A DNA stretch of 64,000 bases from Ferdinandcohnia sp047246645. Its GTDB lineage: Bacteria > Bacillota > Bacilli > Bacillales > Bacillaceae_L. The notes under the pieces were generated by a model. That model did not search any database. It had not been told where the DNA came from and saw nothing but the letters and a program-made list of their open reading frames with translations. Position numbers and translations under genes: made by a program. The number at the start of each line of letters is the position of its first letter. The first letter of the stretch is position 1. Below are positions 24,071 to 33,693 of this stretch, piece after piece. Location of the stretch: NCBI RefSeq assembly GCF_047246645.1, contig NZ_JBFOKR010000010.1, forward strand, positions 1 to 64,000. The letters run 5' to 3'.

Positions 24071-24331
24071 GTCTTCATTAGATTTATTTGTTGAAGGTCC
24101 TTGTTGAAACTTTTGTTGTACTTTGTTTCTTTTACGGTCTCGGTGAAGAATGAATCCCCCGATAAACGATAGGCCTGCTAAAAAGAAAATAAGACCGATT
24201 ATAAATTGTATAAGTAGATTTGGCATTGGGGCATTAAGAATTCCAAAAAACATGTCTCTCATGTACTTGATCCCTAATCCTGCAATGACTCCGGGAATTA
24301 AAAGAATAATTAAAGCAAGGATGCGTTGCAT
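24068..24331 (-). CDS. yqzF: YqzF family membrane protein (DUF2627)
   Basis: An 87-residue membrane protein with two hydrophobic segments (residues 4-22 and 38-62) and a basic cytoplasmic tail (HRDRKRNKVQQKFQ). It matches YqzF of Bacillus; function unknown. The start is preceded by AAAGGACC on the minus strand. It is convergent with yqiK and divergent from bkdR; the bkdR promoter lies 57 bases from its start. Confidence 0.88.
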   Translation of the reverse strand: MQRILALIILLIPGVIAGLGIKYMRDMFFGILNAPMPNLLIQFIIGLIFFLAGLSFIGGFILHRDRKRNKVQQKFQQGPSTNKSNED

Positions 24332-24387
24332 ATAAATGGTCCTTTCAAAATAAATTACTCATTTTAACTCTAAGCTTTTAAAAAAAT

Positions 24388-24478
24388 TTGTCAAGTTTGA
24401 GCTGAAGGAGTATGATTAGATTGTGCACATTTCTGCAAATGGTAATACTTAATGTATGTAATTTTTTGCACTGTGCCA
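24388..24478 (+). promoter_or_regulatory. bkdR promoter and TGCA-type motifs
   Basis: TTGTCA (24388-24393), a 17-base spacer and TATGAT (24411-24416) form a good sigma-A promoter. Downstream are TGTGCAC (24421-24427), CTGCAAA and TTGCACTGTGCC (24467-24478). Similar TGCA words make up the palindrome upstream of ptb, so BkdR may bind its own leader. The last point is inference. Confidence 0.55.
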
Positions 24479-24514
24479 TAGTAATTCGTAAAAACGGGTG
24501 GTGACAATACTTTT

Positions 24515-26584
24515 ATGCAGAGAGTTATGATTGTTGGAGCTGGAAAAGGTGGTACAGCTGTATTACGAATACTACAAGAAACTGATATGATGTCAGTCGT
24601 TGCAGTTATTGACAAAAATGAGAATGCTCCCGGAATCGCATTGGCAAAAGAACTTAATATACCAACGGGAGTTGACTGGAATCAGTTTTTATCAGATGAA
24701 ATTGATATTGTTATTGAGGCAACAGGACGTGAAGAGGTATTTAAAGCGATACTAGAAAAAAGAAGCAAAACAACTGTATTAATTCCAGGGGCTGTTGCTC
24801 ATATTACCTCTAAATTAATGGAGGAAAAAGAATTATTAATTGAAAAATTAAAGGATGAAACATACAAACATGATCTGATTTTTAATTCAGCGCATGATGG
24901 AATGATTGTTATTGACGTATATAGTAACGTTATCTTACTCAATAATAGTGCCGCGAGGATGATAGGTGTTTCTAAGGAAGCTGCTCTTGGGAAGCATATA
25001 TACGAATGTATACCATCGAGTAAGTTGCCTGACGTGCTTTCTACACGAGCTGTCGAGGTAAATCAGGAGTTCCTTCTTAAGAATGGAAGAAAGATTATTA
25101 CTACTCGCATACCTATGGTAAACGAATCGGGAATACTGATAGGTGCATTTGCTGTTTTTAAAGATATTACGGAAGTAGTTAATTTAGCAGAAGAAATTAC
25201 AAATTTAAAAGAAATTCAGACTATGTTAGAAGCGATTATCCAATCATCAGACGATGCAATTACGGTTGTTGATGAGGATGGCAGAGGGATTTTAATTAAT
25301 CGGGCATATACAAGAATTACTGGTTTGGAAAAAGATGAAATTATTGGGAAACCTGCAAATGCGGATATTTCTGAGGGTGAAAGCATGCATATGCGTGTGT
25401 TGAAAACCCGCAGACCAGTAAGAGGTGCCCGCATGAAAGTTGGTCCTCATAATAAAGATGTTATTGTAAATGTCGCACCGGTTATTGTAGACGGAAAGTT
25501 AAAGGGTAGTGTTGGTGTTATTCATGATGTGTCTGAAATAAGCCAATTAACCACAGAATTAAACAGGGCGAGGCACATTATCAGGACCTTAGAAGCGAAG
25601 TATACATTTGACGATATTATTGGTGCGTCTGAGGAAATGGAATTTGCAATAGAACAGGCTAAACTAGGAGCTAAAACACCAGCGACTGTTTTGCTTAGAG
25701 GTGAGTCTGGAACGGGTAAGGAATTATTTGCTCATGCTATACATAATGAAAGTAAACGAAAATACAACAAATTTGTTAGAGTAAACTGTGCCGCAATCTC
25801 AGAGTCTTTACTGGAAAGTGAGCTTTTTGGATATGAAGAGGGTGCATTTTCCGGGGCAAGACGTGGAGGAAAGCGTGGACTATTTGAAGAAGCTAATAAT
25901 GGAAGTATTTTCTTAGATGAAATTGGTGAATTATCAGCCAACACACAGGCTAAATTACTTAGAGTGCTGCAAGAAAAGGAAATTATTCGGGTAGGTGGAA
26001 CGAAGCCGATTGCTATTGATGTCAGAGTAATTGCTGCGACCAATGTTAATCTAGAAAAAGGAATAGCGAATGGGACATTTCGAGAAGACTTATACTATCG
26101 ATTGAATAAAATTCCAATTCACATCCCTCCTCTTAGAATGAGAAAACAGGATATTAAAGCGTTGGCAGAGCACTTATTACATAAAATAAATCAGGATTAC
26201 GGAAGAAATATTGATGGGCTGACAGATGAAGCGATTACCTATTTGCACTCCTATCATTGGCCAGGTAATGTAAGAGAGCTTGAAAATGTACTCGGTAGAG
26301 CAGTTATCTTTATGAAATATCAGGAAAGACTAATAAATACCAAACATATACAAGCCTTACATAATGATGAAGGAAAAGAATCGTTTAAAATAACTGTTCC
26401 AACTCCAAATAAAAACGTACCACTTTCAGATTTAGTGGAAAAATACGAAGCAAAAGTGATTGCTGAAGTTCTCGAACTAAACGAAGGAAATAAAACAGCA
26501 ACTGCCAAGTCTTTAGGTATTTCTTTGAGGAGCCTGTATTACAAGCTTGAAAAATACAACATTGCAAATATAAGCATGCAGTAA
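24515..26584 (+). CDS. bkdR: Sigma-54 dependent activator BkdR
   Basis: A 689-residue bacterial enhancer-binding protein that activates the bkd operon with SigL. Order: N-terminal nucleotide-binding-like domain (MIVGAGKGGTAVLRIL, residues 4-19), two PAS domains (about 125-230 and 245-345), AAA+ domain with Walker A GESGTGKE near 395 and the sigma-54 contact loop GAFSGA near 443 (Ser in place of the usual Thr), and a Fis-type C-terminal helix-turn-helix (GNKTATAKSLGISLRSLYYKL). In B. subtilis it responds to isoleucine and valine. The ptb promoter follows directly. Confidence 0.96.
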   Translation: MQRVMIVGAGKGGTAVLRILQETDMMSVVAVIDKNENAPGIALAKELNIPTGVDWNQFLSDEIDIVIEATGREEVFKAILEKRSKTTVLIPGAVAHITSKLMEEKELLIEKLKDETYKHDLIFNSAHDGMIVIDVYSNVILLNNSAARMIGVSKEAALGKHIYECIPSSKLPDVLSTRAVEVNQEFLLKNGRKIITTRIPMVNESGILIGAFAVFKDITEVVNLAEEITNLKEIQTMLEAIIQSSDDAITVVDEDGRGILINRAYTRITGLEKDEIIGKPANADISEGESMHMRVLKTRRPVRGARMKVGPHNKDVIVNVAPVIVDGKLKGSVGVIHDVSEISQLTTELNRARHIIRTLEAKYTFDDIIGASEEMEFAIEQAKLGAKTPATVLLRGESGTGKELFAHAIHNESKRKYNKFVRVNCAAISESLLESELFGYEEGAFSGARRGGKRGLFEEANNGSIFLDEIGELSANTQAKLLRVLQEKEIIRVGGTKPIAIDVRVIAATNVNLEKGIANGTFREDLYYRLNKIPIHIPPLRMRKQDIKALAEHLLHKINQDYGRNIDGLTDEAITYLHSYHWPGNVRELENVLGRAVIFMKYQERLINTKHIQALHNDEGKESFKITVPTPNKNVPLSDLVEKYEAKVIAEVLELNEGNKTATAKSLGISLRSLYYKLEKYNIANISMQ

Positions 26585-26585
26585 A

Positions 26586-26680
26586 TTGCATAGCGTGCAA
26601 AAAAATGCACATGAAGTATCACAAAACAGTTTAAATAATAAAGCGTTTTCACAAAATGATAGTTGGCACGCTTTTTGCAT
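26586..26680 (+). promoter_or_regulatory. SigL (-12/-24) promoter and BkdR enhancer of the bkd operon
   Basis: TGGCACGCTTTTTGCAT (26664-26680) fits the sigma-54 consensus with GG (26665) and GC (26677) ten bases apart. About 65-80 bases upstream, TTGCATAGCGTGCAA (26586-26600) is a perfect 5-bp inverted repeat overlapping TGCAAAAAAATGCA (26596-26609), a likely binding site for BkdR. Confidence 0.88.
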
Positions 26681-26728
26681 ATAAAATATACGGGTATAAA
26701 AGGTCAATTGAAAAGAGGGTTGAGCTAC

Positions 26729-27628
26729 ATGAAGTTAAACGAACTGCTCGTCAAAGCAACCCACAATTCTGGGACTACAGTAGCGGTAGCTGCTGCAGAA
26801 GACGAAGAAGTAATTGAAGCAATAGCAGAAGCACTTACCCACAAGTTAGCAAAGTTTATGTTATTTGGAGAGCGAGAGAAGATAACCGATCTCCTTACTA
26901 AAAGTGGTGTTAGACAAGCAACAGAAATTTCTATTTTTGAAACTGCATCAAAGGAAGAATCAGCAGCGTCTGCAGTTAAAGCTGTTCAAGCTGGAGAAGC
27001 CAATGTATTAATGAAAGGAAATATCCCAACTTCTTCACTTCTTAAAGCAGTTTTAAACAAAGAATATGGTTTGAGAACGGGTAGTGTTCTATCGCATGTG
27101 GCTGTATTTGAAATACCTGGATATGAGCGATTACAAATTATCACAGATGCTGCAATGAATATTGCTCCTACTCTGCAAGAGAAGGTACAAATCCTAAATA
27201 ATGCAGTGACTGTAGCTCATTCTATTGATATTTCAGTTCCGAAGGTTGCTCCGATTGCGGCTGTTGAGGTTATAAACCCGGCTATGGAAGCTACTATGGA
27301 TGCAGCGTTATTGACTCAAATGAATAAGCGGGGTCAAATTAAAAATTGTATTGTTGATGGTCCTTTGGCATTAGATAATGCAGTATCTGCTCTTGCTGCC
27401 GAGCATAAGGGTATAAATAGCGAAGTTGCAGGGCAAGCAGATATATTACTCGTACCTACGATTGAAGTAGGAAATGTACTTTATAAGTCGCTGATTTATT
27501 TTGCTAATGCAGAAGTTGGCGCTATTATTGCTGGTGCACGTGCACCAATTGTATTAACTTCGAGAGCTGATTCTGCGAAAAGTAAATTATATTCATTAGC
27601 ATTAGCAGTATGCTCCGTCAACATATAA
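26729..27628 (+). CDS. ptb: Phosphate butyryltransferase
   Basis: A 299-residue enzyme of the phosphate acetyl/butyryltransferase family; it exchanges acyl-CoA for acyl-phosphate, here probably branched short-chain acyl groups, paired with Buk to form ATP. Motifs NVLMKGNIPTSSLLKAVLN and ITDAAMNIAP are visible. ATG 26729 (MKLNELLVKA) is used, with GAGGGTTGAG upstream; the open frame from 26663 begins within the SigL promoter and cannot be coding. First gene of the bkd operon. Confidence 0.95.
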   Translation: MKLNELLVKATHNSGTTVAVAAAEDEEVIEAIAEALTHKLAKFMLFGEREKITDLLTKSGVRQATEISIFETASKEESAASAVKAVQAGEANVLMKGNIPTSSLLKAVLNKEYGLRTGSVLSHVAVFEIPGYERLQIITDAAMNIAPTLQEKVQILNNAVTVAHSIDISVPKVAPIAAVEVINPAMEATMDAALLTQMNKRGQIKNCIVDGPLALDNAVSALAAEHKGINSEVAGQADILLVPTIEVGNVLYKSLIYFANAEVGAIIAGARAPIVLTSRADSAKSKLYSLALAVCSVNI

Positions 27629-27652
27629 ACAATCTTGGGGAGGAATTTACAA

Positions 27653-28753
27653 ATGGAAATCTTTACTTATATGGAGAAATATGACTACGAACAATTGGTA
27701 TTTTGTCAAGATAAGCAATCTGGATTAAAGGCGATTATCGCCATTCATGATACAACTTTAGGACCAGCACTTGGTGGAACTCGTATGTGGACTTATGAAT
27801 CTGAAGAAGCAGCTATTGAAGATGCGTTACGTTTAGCAAAAGGTATGACATACAAAAATGCAGCAGCAGGCCTAAATCTTGGTGGAGGAAAAACAGTTTT
27901 TATCGGCGATCCGCGCAAAGATAAAAATGAAGAAATGTTCCGTGCCTTTGGCCGTTATATCCAGGGATTAAATGGTCGTTATATAACTGCAGAAGATGTT
28001 GGTACTACTGTTGCAGACATGGATCTTATCCATGAAGAAACGGATTTTGTAACTGGAATTTCTCCTGCATTTGGTTCTTCAGGTAACCCATCACCTGTTA
28101 CCGCTTATGGTGTGTATAGAGGAATGAAAGCTGCAGCGAAAGAAGCCTTCGGTACAGATTCTCTTGAAGGAAAAGTAATTGCAGTACAAGGTGTTGGTAA
28201 TGTTGCGTACAATCTTTGTAAACATCTTCATGCTGAAGGTGCACAGTTGATTGTTACCGATATTAATAAGGATGCAGTTGCACGTGCTGTAGAAGAATTT
28301 GGTGCGAAAGCTGTAGACCCAAATGAAATTTATAGTGTTGATTGTGATATCTATGCACCTTGTGCACTTGGTGCGACAATCAATGATGAAACAATTCCTC
28401 AAATCAAAGCGAAGGTTATTGCAGGAGCAGCTAATAACCAACTTAAAGAATCTCGTCACGGAGACGTAATTCATGAATTAGGGATTGTATATGCACCTGA
28501 TTACGTAATTAATGCTGGTGGAGTAATCAATGTAGCAGATGAATTATATGGATACAACAAAGAACGTGCATTAAAGAAAGTTGAATTGATTTACGACACA
28601 ATCGAAAAAGTAATTACGATTGCAAAGCGTGATGGAATTCCAACGTATCAAGCAGCTGACCGCTTAGCTGAAGAGCGTATTGATAGAATGAGAAATTCAA
28701 GAAGTCAGTTTTTACGCAATGGACATCATATTTTAAGCCGCAGAACAAAGTAA
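27653..28753 (+). CDS. bcd: Leucine/branched-chain amino acid dehydrogenase
   Basis: A 366-residue NAD-dependent enzyme that deaminates leucine, valine and isoleucine to the keto acids used by the Bkd complex. The catalytic lysine region GPALGGTRMW and AAGLNLGGGKTVF (near residues 75-87) is intact, and the Rossmann motif VQGVGNVAYNL lies near 180. ATG 27653 follows GGGGAGGAA. A hairpin-rich gap of 141 bases separates it from buk. Confidence 0.95.
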   Translation: MEIFTYMEKYDYEQLVFCQDKQSGLKAIIAIHDTTLGPALGGTRMWTYESEEAAIEDALRLAKGMTYKNAAAGLNLGGGKTVFIGDPRKDKNEEMFRAFGRYIQGLNGRYITAEDVGTTVADMDLIHEETDFVTGISPAFGSSGNPSPVTAYGVYRGMKAAAKEAFGTDSLEGKVIAVQGVGNVAYNLCKHLHAEGAQLIVTDINKDAVARAVEEFGAKAVDPNEIYSVDCDIYAPCALGATINDETIPQIKAKVIAGAANNQLKESRHGDVIHELGIVYAPDYVINAGGVINVADELYGYNKERALKKVELIYDTIEKVITIAKRDGIPTYQAADRLAEERIDRMRNSRSQFLRNGHHILSRRTK

Positions 28754-28757
28754 GGTA

Positions 28758-28826
28758 ATCGATAAGATGGGGGACTTTTACAACACCCTCATCTTTACCT
28801 GTTTTTGTAGATGATATTTTATCGAT
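28758..28826 (+). other. Nested stem-loop between bcd and buk
   Basis: The outer arms ATCGATAA (28758-28765) and TTATCGAT (28819-28826) enclose an inner stem AAGATGGGGG (28764-28773) with CCCTCATCTT (28786-28795), one mismatch. The arms share two bases. There is no clean T-tract directly after the inner stem, so it is more likely an mRNA-processing or partial-termination site than a full terminator. Confidence 0.5.
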
Positions 28827-28894
28827 ATAATAAATATTTTTTACGAACACTCTTATAAGATACTCTGATGTTATACAAACTGGAGGTTTCAACT

Positions 28895-30004
28895 TTGCAA
28901 GAGAAGGAATATCGTATACTCATTATCAATCCAGGATCGACATCAACGAAAATTGGCGTATATGATAATGAACGTTCTGTTTTTGAAAAAACGATTAGGC
29001 ATGATAGCACAGAAATAAATAAATATGAAACGATTTTTGACCAATATGAATTCAGGAAACACACAATCCTAGAAACGTTAGACAGTGAAGGCATAAATAT
29101 TTCTAAATTAAGTGCTGTTTGTGGTAGGGGTGGATTATTAAGGCCTATTCAAGGGGGTACTTATCATGTAAATGAACAAATGCTTGAGGATTTGAAGATT
29201 GGATATGCAGGTCAACACGCTTCAAATCTCGGCGGAGTTCTAGCATATGAAATTGCAACAGGCTTAAATATTCCATCATACATTGTTGACCCGGTTGTAG
29301 TGGATGAACTTGAACCTGTTGCCCGTATCTCAGGTTTTTCGCTTATTGAAAGAAAAAGTATATTTCATGCGCTAAACCAGAAGGCAGTTGCAAGAAGGGT
29401 TGCAAAAGATCTTAGTAAAAGCTATGAGGAATTAAACCTGATTGTCACTCATATGGGTGGTGGGATAACAGTAGGTGTCCATAAACAGGGAAAAGTGATT
29501 GACGTTAATAATGGATTACATGGGGACGGGCCATTCAGCCCTGAGCGCGCTGGTACAGTTCCTGCTGGCGACCTTGTTAGCTTGTGTTTTTCAGGACAGT
29601 ATTTTCGTGAAGAAATTATGAAGAAGCTAGTTGGTCAAGGTGGTTTAGTGGGGTACCTTGGCACAAATGATGCTCTAAAAGTAGAAAAAATGATTGAAAA
29701 TGGTGATGAAAAAGCTGAGCTTATCTATAAAGCTATGGCTTATCAGGTTGCTAAGGAAATTGGAGCAGCTAGTACAGTACTAGCAGGTAAAGTAGATGCC
29801 ATCATTTTAACAGGCGGTCTTGCTTACGGAAAAGAGTTTGTTTCCTCTATTTCTGAACAAATAAACTGGATTGCAGATGTAATTGTTCATCCTGGGGAGA
29901 ATGAATTACAGGCGCTTGCAGAGGGTGCATTGCGTGTCCTTCGAGGAGAAGAAGAGGCAAAGAACTATCCAGGAAAACCGCTTCAGGTTTCCGTTCTTAA
30001 ATAA
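28895..30004 (+). CDS. buk: Butyrate kinase
   Basis: A 369-residue kinase of the acetate/butyrate kinase (ASKHA) family that converts butyryl- or branched acyl-phosphate plus ADP to the acid and ATP. The phosphate-binding INPGSTSTKIGV is near residues 10-21, and HMGGGITVGVH near 188. TTG 28895 is the start, with TGGAGGT eight bases before; upstream in-frame ATG 28868 has no binding site. It works with Ptb to make branched-chain acids and ATP. Confidence 0.94.
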   Translation: MQEKEYRILIINPGSTSTKIGVYDNERSVFEKTIRHDSTEINKYETIFDQYEFRKHTILETLDSEGINISKLSAVCGRGGLLRPIQGGTYHVNEQMLEDLKIGYAGQHASNLGGVLAYEIATGLNIPSYIVDPVVVDELEPVARISGFSLIERKSIFHALNQKAVARRVAKDLSKSYEELNLIVTHMGGGITVGVHKQGKVIDVNNGLHGDGPFSPERAGTVPAGDLVSLCFSGQYFREEIMKKLVGQGGLVGYLGTNDALKVEKMIENGDEKAELIYKAMAYQVAKEIGAASTVLAGKVDAIILTGGLAYGKEFVSSISEQINWIADVIVHPGENELQALAEGALRVLRGEEEAKNYPGKPLQVSVLK

Positions 30005-30026
30005 GTGTTGAAGGAAGTGTGGATAT

Positions 30027-31448
30027 ATGGCAAAAGAATATGATGTAGTCATCCTTGGTGGCGGAACTGGTGGATATGTAGCTGCGATTCGTGCATCACA
30101 GCTTGGCTTGAAGGTTGCCGTTGTTGAAAAAGGAAAACTTGGTGGTACTTGTTTACATGCAGGATGTATCCCTAGTAAGGCTTTGTTACGTAGTGCAGAG
30201 GTGTTTGCAACTACTAAAAGAAGCGAGGAATTTGGAGTAATTGCGAATAACGTTTCCTTAGACTTTTCAAAGGTGCAAGAGCGAAAATCGAAAATAACTG
30301 ACCAGTTATTTAAGGGTGTCCAGCATTTAATGAAACAGGGGAAAATTGATGTTTATGAGGGATTAGGACGCATATTAGGTCCTTCTATTTTTTCACCAAT
30401 GCCTGGAACAATCTCGGTTGAAATGAATAATGGGGAAGAAAATGAAATGTTAATCCCTAAAAACGTCATTATTGCTACCGGATCTAGACCACGATCATTA
30501 CCAGGATTAGAAATCGATGGTGAATATGTCATGACTTCAGATGAAGCACTTGAAATGACGAGTTTACCTAATTCGATAGTGATTGTTGGCGGGGGAGTAA
30601 TCGGTATTGAATGGGCATCGATGTTACATGATTTTGGAGTTGAAGTAACAGTTCTTGAGTATGCAGACAGAATCCTTCCAACCGAAGATCATGAGGTATC
30701 AAAAGAAATGCAGCGCTTAATGAAGAAAAAAGGGATAAAGCTAGTAACAGGTGCAAAGGTTTTACCAGAGACTCTTGAAAAAGGTGAAGGTATTACAATA
30801 AAGGCAGAGCATAAGGGAGAAACAAAAGCCTTTTCAGCTGATAAAGTACTTGTTTCGGTTGGTCGCCAAGCGAATGTCGAGAACATTGGTTTGGATAATA
30901 CGGAAGTTGTTGTGGATAAAGGTTATATCGCAACGAATGAATATTTTCAAACGAAAGAATCTCATATTTATGCAATTGGGGATGTAATTGGAGGATTGCA
31001 ATTAGCACATGTTGCTTCACATGAAGGAATAGTTGCAGTAGAGCATATTGCACGCGAGAACCCATCTCCTATAGATTATTCTCTTGTATCAAAATGTGTA
31101 TATAGTAGTCCAGAGGTAGCTAGTGTTGGATATACAGAACAAGAAGCAAAAGAAAAAGGCTATCAAGTAAAAGTTGGTAAGTTTTCTTTTAGAGCAATTG
31201 GAAAAGCGCTAGTATTTGGTGAGTCAGATGGATTTGTAAAGCTAGTTGTAGATGAAGCTACTGATGATTTGTTAGGTGTTCATATGATAGGGCCTCATGT
31301 TACAGATATGATTTCAGAAGCAGGATTAGCACGAGTATTAGATGCCACTCCTTGGGAAGTTGCGCATACTATTCACCCACATCCGACATTATCGGAAGCT
31401 ATCGGTGAAGCTGCTTTAGCTGTCGATGGTAAGGCAATTCACGCATAA
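30027..31448 (+). CDS. lpdV: Dihydrolipoyl dehydrogenase (E3) of the Bkd complex
   Basis: A 473-residue FAD enzyme that reoxidises the lipoyl group of BkdB with NAD+. FAD-binding GGGTGGYVAAIRA (near residue 12), redox-active disulfide GGTCLHAGCIPSK (near 40-52, two Cys five apart), NAD-binding GGGVIGIEWASMLHDFG, and the C-terminal HPHPTLSEA with catalytic His. ATG 30027 follows GAAGGAAGTG. It lies 22 bases from buk. Confidence 0.95.
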   Translation: MAKEYDVVILGGGTGGYVAAIRASQLGLKVAVVEKGKLGGTCLHAGCIPSKALLRSAEVFATTKRSEEFGVIANNVSLDFSKVQERKSKITDQLFKGVQHLMKQGKIDVYEGLGRILGPSIFSPMPGTISVEMNNGEENEMLIPKNVIIATGSRPRSLPGLEIDGEYVMTSDEALEMTSLPNSIVIVGGGVIGIEWASMLHDFGVEVTVLEYADRILPTEDHEVSKEMQRLMKKKGIKLVTGAKVLPETLEKGEGITIKAEHKGETKAFSADKVLVSVGRQANVENIGLDNTEVVVDKGYIATNEYFQTKESHIYAIGDVIGGLQLAHVASHEGIVAVEHIARENPSPIDYSLVSKCVYSSPEVASVGYTEQEAKEKGYQVKVGKFSFRAIGKALVFGESDGFVKLVVDEATDDLLGVHMIGPHVTDMISEAGLARVLDATPWEVAHTIHPHPTLSEAIGEAALAVDGKAIHA

Positions 31449-31516
31449 ATCGAGTTAGTGTAAAAACATTAATTAATAGATAGTATGTTAGATTTTGATT
31501 TTTAGGAGGTATGAAA

Positions 31517-32533
31517 ATGTCAGAAAATCGTCATCAGGCACTAGGGTTAAGTGATGAAGCGGTATTAGAAATGTATGAAACTATGCTGCTTGCTCGTAAA
31601 CTTGACGAGAGAATGTGGCTTTTAAACCGTGCTGGAAAAATTCCTTTCGTTATTTCATGTCAGGGTCAGGAAGCTGCTCAAGTTGGAGCGGCATTTGCAT
31701 TAGATCGTGAGAAGGATTATGTACTTCCGTATTATCGGGATATGGGAGTAGTACTCACTTTTGGTATGACAGCTACCGAATTAATGTTATCAGGATTTGC
31801 GAAAGCTGGAGATCCGAACTCAGGCGGAAGACAAATGCCGGGTCACTTTGGTCAAAAGAAGAACCGTATTGTAACCGGATCTTCTCCAGTAACGACTCAA
31901 GTTCCTCATGCAGTTGGTGTTGCGCTAGGTGGAAGAATGGAAGGGAAAGATTTAGTAACCTTCGTTACCTTTGGTGAAGGATCCTCAAATCAGGGTGATT
32001 TCCATGAAGGTGCAAACTTTGCGGCTGTTCATAAATTACCTGTTATTTTTATGTGTGAAAATAATAAATACGCTATATCCGTGCCATATGAAAAACAAGT
32101 GGCTTGTGAAAAAATTTCTGATCGTGCAATAGGGTATGGAATGCCTGGAGTAACTGTTGATGGCAATGATCCACTTGAAGTGTATAAGGTTGTTAAAGAA
32201 GCAGCAGATAGAGGTCGTCGTGGTGAAGGCCCAACACTTGTTGAAACTATTTCATACCGATTAACGGCTCACTCTTCTGATGATGATGATCGAGCATACC
32301 GTGAGCGGGAAGAAGTTGAAGAAGCGAAAAAGAAAGATCCAATTTATTCCTTTGCAACATATTTAAAGGATGTTGGGGTTATGAATGAGGAGAAAGAAAA
32401 GGAAATTTCAGACCGTGTAGCAAAACAAGTAAATGAAGCTACTGATTATGCTGAAAATGCACCATATGCTGAACCTGAACATGCACAAAATATGTTTATG
32501 CGGAAGAGTAAGGGGGAAGAAAAATGCCTGTAA
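31517..32533 (+). CDS. bkdAA: Branched-chain keto acid dehydrogenase E1 alpha
   Basis: A 338-residue thiamine-diphosphate subunit that decarboxylates branched 2-oxo acids. GEGSSNQGDFHEGANFA, with the later NNKYAISVPYEKQ, is the ThDP-binding motif, near residues 155-195. The phosphorylation-loop-like region YRLTAHSSDDDD is present. Start ATG 31517 is taken because AGGAGGT (31504-31510) would be contiguous with ATG 31511 but six bases from 31517. It overlaps bkdAB by ten bases. Confidence 0.95.
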   Translation: MSENRHQALGLSDEAVLEMYETMLLARKLDERMWLLNRAGKIPFVISCQGQEAAQVGAAFALDREKDYVLPYYRDMGVVLTFGMTATELMLSGFAKAGDPNSGGRQMPGHFGQKKNRIVTGSSPVTTQVPHAVGVALGGRMEGKDLVTFVTFGEGSSNQGDFHEGANFAAVHKLPVIFMCENNKYAISVPYEKQVACEKISDRAIGYGMPGVTVDGNDPLEVYKVVKEAADRGRRGEGPTLVETISYRLTAHSSDDDDRAYREREEVEEAKKKDPIYSFATYLKDVGVMNEEKEKEISDRVAKQVNEATDYAENAPYAEPEHAQNMFMRKSKGEEKCL

Positions 32534-33507
32534 TTTCATATATTGATGCCGTAACAATGGCAATTCGTGAAGAGATGGAAAGAGATCCAAAGGTTTTTGT
32601 ATTAGGTGAGGATGTTGGTAGAAAAGGTGGGGTTTTTAAGGCAACTAATGGTCTTTACGAACAATTTGGTGAAGACCGAGTGATGGATACTCCATTAGCT
32701 GAATCAGCAATTGCAGGGGTAGGGATTGGTGCAGCAATGTATGGGATGCGACCAATTGCAGAGATGCAGTTTGCAGATTTCATCATGCCAGCAGTTAACC
32801 AAATTATTTCTGAAGCAGCTAAAATTCGTTATCGTTCAAATAACGATTGGGACTGCCCAATAACAATTCGCGCCCCTTATGGTGGTGGAGTTCATGGAGC
32901 TCTTTATCATTCTCAATCAGTAGAGGCAGTCTTTGCTAATCAACCAGGATTAAAGATTGTTATGCCATCAACGCCGTATGATGTAAAAGGACTTTTAAAG
33001 GCTGCGATTCGCGATAATGACCCAGTCCTTTTCTTTGAACATAAACGAGCATATCGTCTAATTAAAGGTGAAGTTCCTGAAGATGATTATGTATTGCCAA
33101 TTGGAAAAGCAGATGTAAAACGTGAAGGTGAAGATTTAACTGTTATAACGTATGGTTTATGCGTACACTTCGCTTTACAAGCTGCTGAGAGACTTGCAAA
33201 AGACGGAATTCAAGCACATATCCTTGATTTACGAACAGTTTATCCTTTAGATAAAGAAGCTATTATTGAAGCAGCATCTAAGACAGGAAAAGTTTTACTT
33301 TTAACAGAAGATAATAAAGAAGGCAGCATCATGAGTGAGGTATCAGCTATCATCGCTGAAAACTGCTTATTTGAACTAGATGCTCCAATAAAACGACTTG
33401 CTGGTCCTGATGTACCTGCAATGCCTTACGCGCCAACAATGGAAAAGTACTTTATGGTGAATCCAGATAAAGTAGAGAAAGCCATGAGAGAGCTAGCTGA
33501 ATTTTAA
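32524..33507 (+). CDS. bkdAB: Branched-chain keto acid dehydrogenase E1 beta
   Basis: A 327-residue partner of BkdAA; together they form the alpha2-beta2 E1. Motifs: GEDVGRKGGVFKATNGL near residue 27, TPLAESAIAGVGIGAAMYGMRP (recognisable by PLAESAIAG), and RAPYGGGVHGALYHSQS with the catalytic His. ATG 32524 lies within the end of bkdAA, with GGGGGAAG upstream, indicating coupled translation. The 186-base gap before bkdB has no recognised feature. Confidence 0.95.
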   Translation: MPVISYIDAVTMAIREEMERDPKVFVLGEDVGRKGGVFKATNGLYEQFGEDRVMDTPLAESAIAGVGIGAAMYGMRPIAEMQFADFIMPAVNQIISEAAKIRYRSNNDWDCPITIRAPYGGGVHGALYHSQSVEAVFANQPGLKIVMPSTPYDVKGLLKAAIRDNDPVLFFEHKRAYRLIKGEVPEDDYVLPIGKADVKREGEDLTVITYGLCVHFALQAAERLAKDGIQAHILDLRTVYPLDKEAIIEAASKTGKVLLLTEDNKEGSIMSEVSAIIAENCLFELDAPIKRLAGPDVPAMPYAPTMEKYFMVNPDKVEKAMRELAEF

Positions 33508-33693
33508 TATTGCTCATTAGGAAGCAAGTATTAATAGATAGTCTATTGTATTGTCTGATAACTCATTCATTATAAAAGAGTAAAAATGAACAATGATAGC
33601 CTCCGGCGGATGGCACAGATTTTTAAAGTTGATAAGATTCTGTTGTCTAATTCGCCAAGGGTGAATGAACTGGTAATAGAGGAGGTTTCACAA

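Noticed and set aside
26663..26728. Extended N-terminus of ptb
   Set aside because: It starts inside the sigma-54 promoter, so it cannot be transcribed as coding sequence from that promoter.
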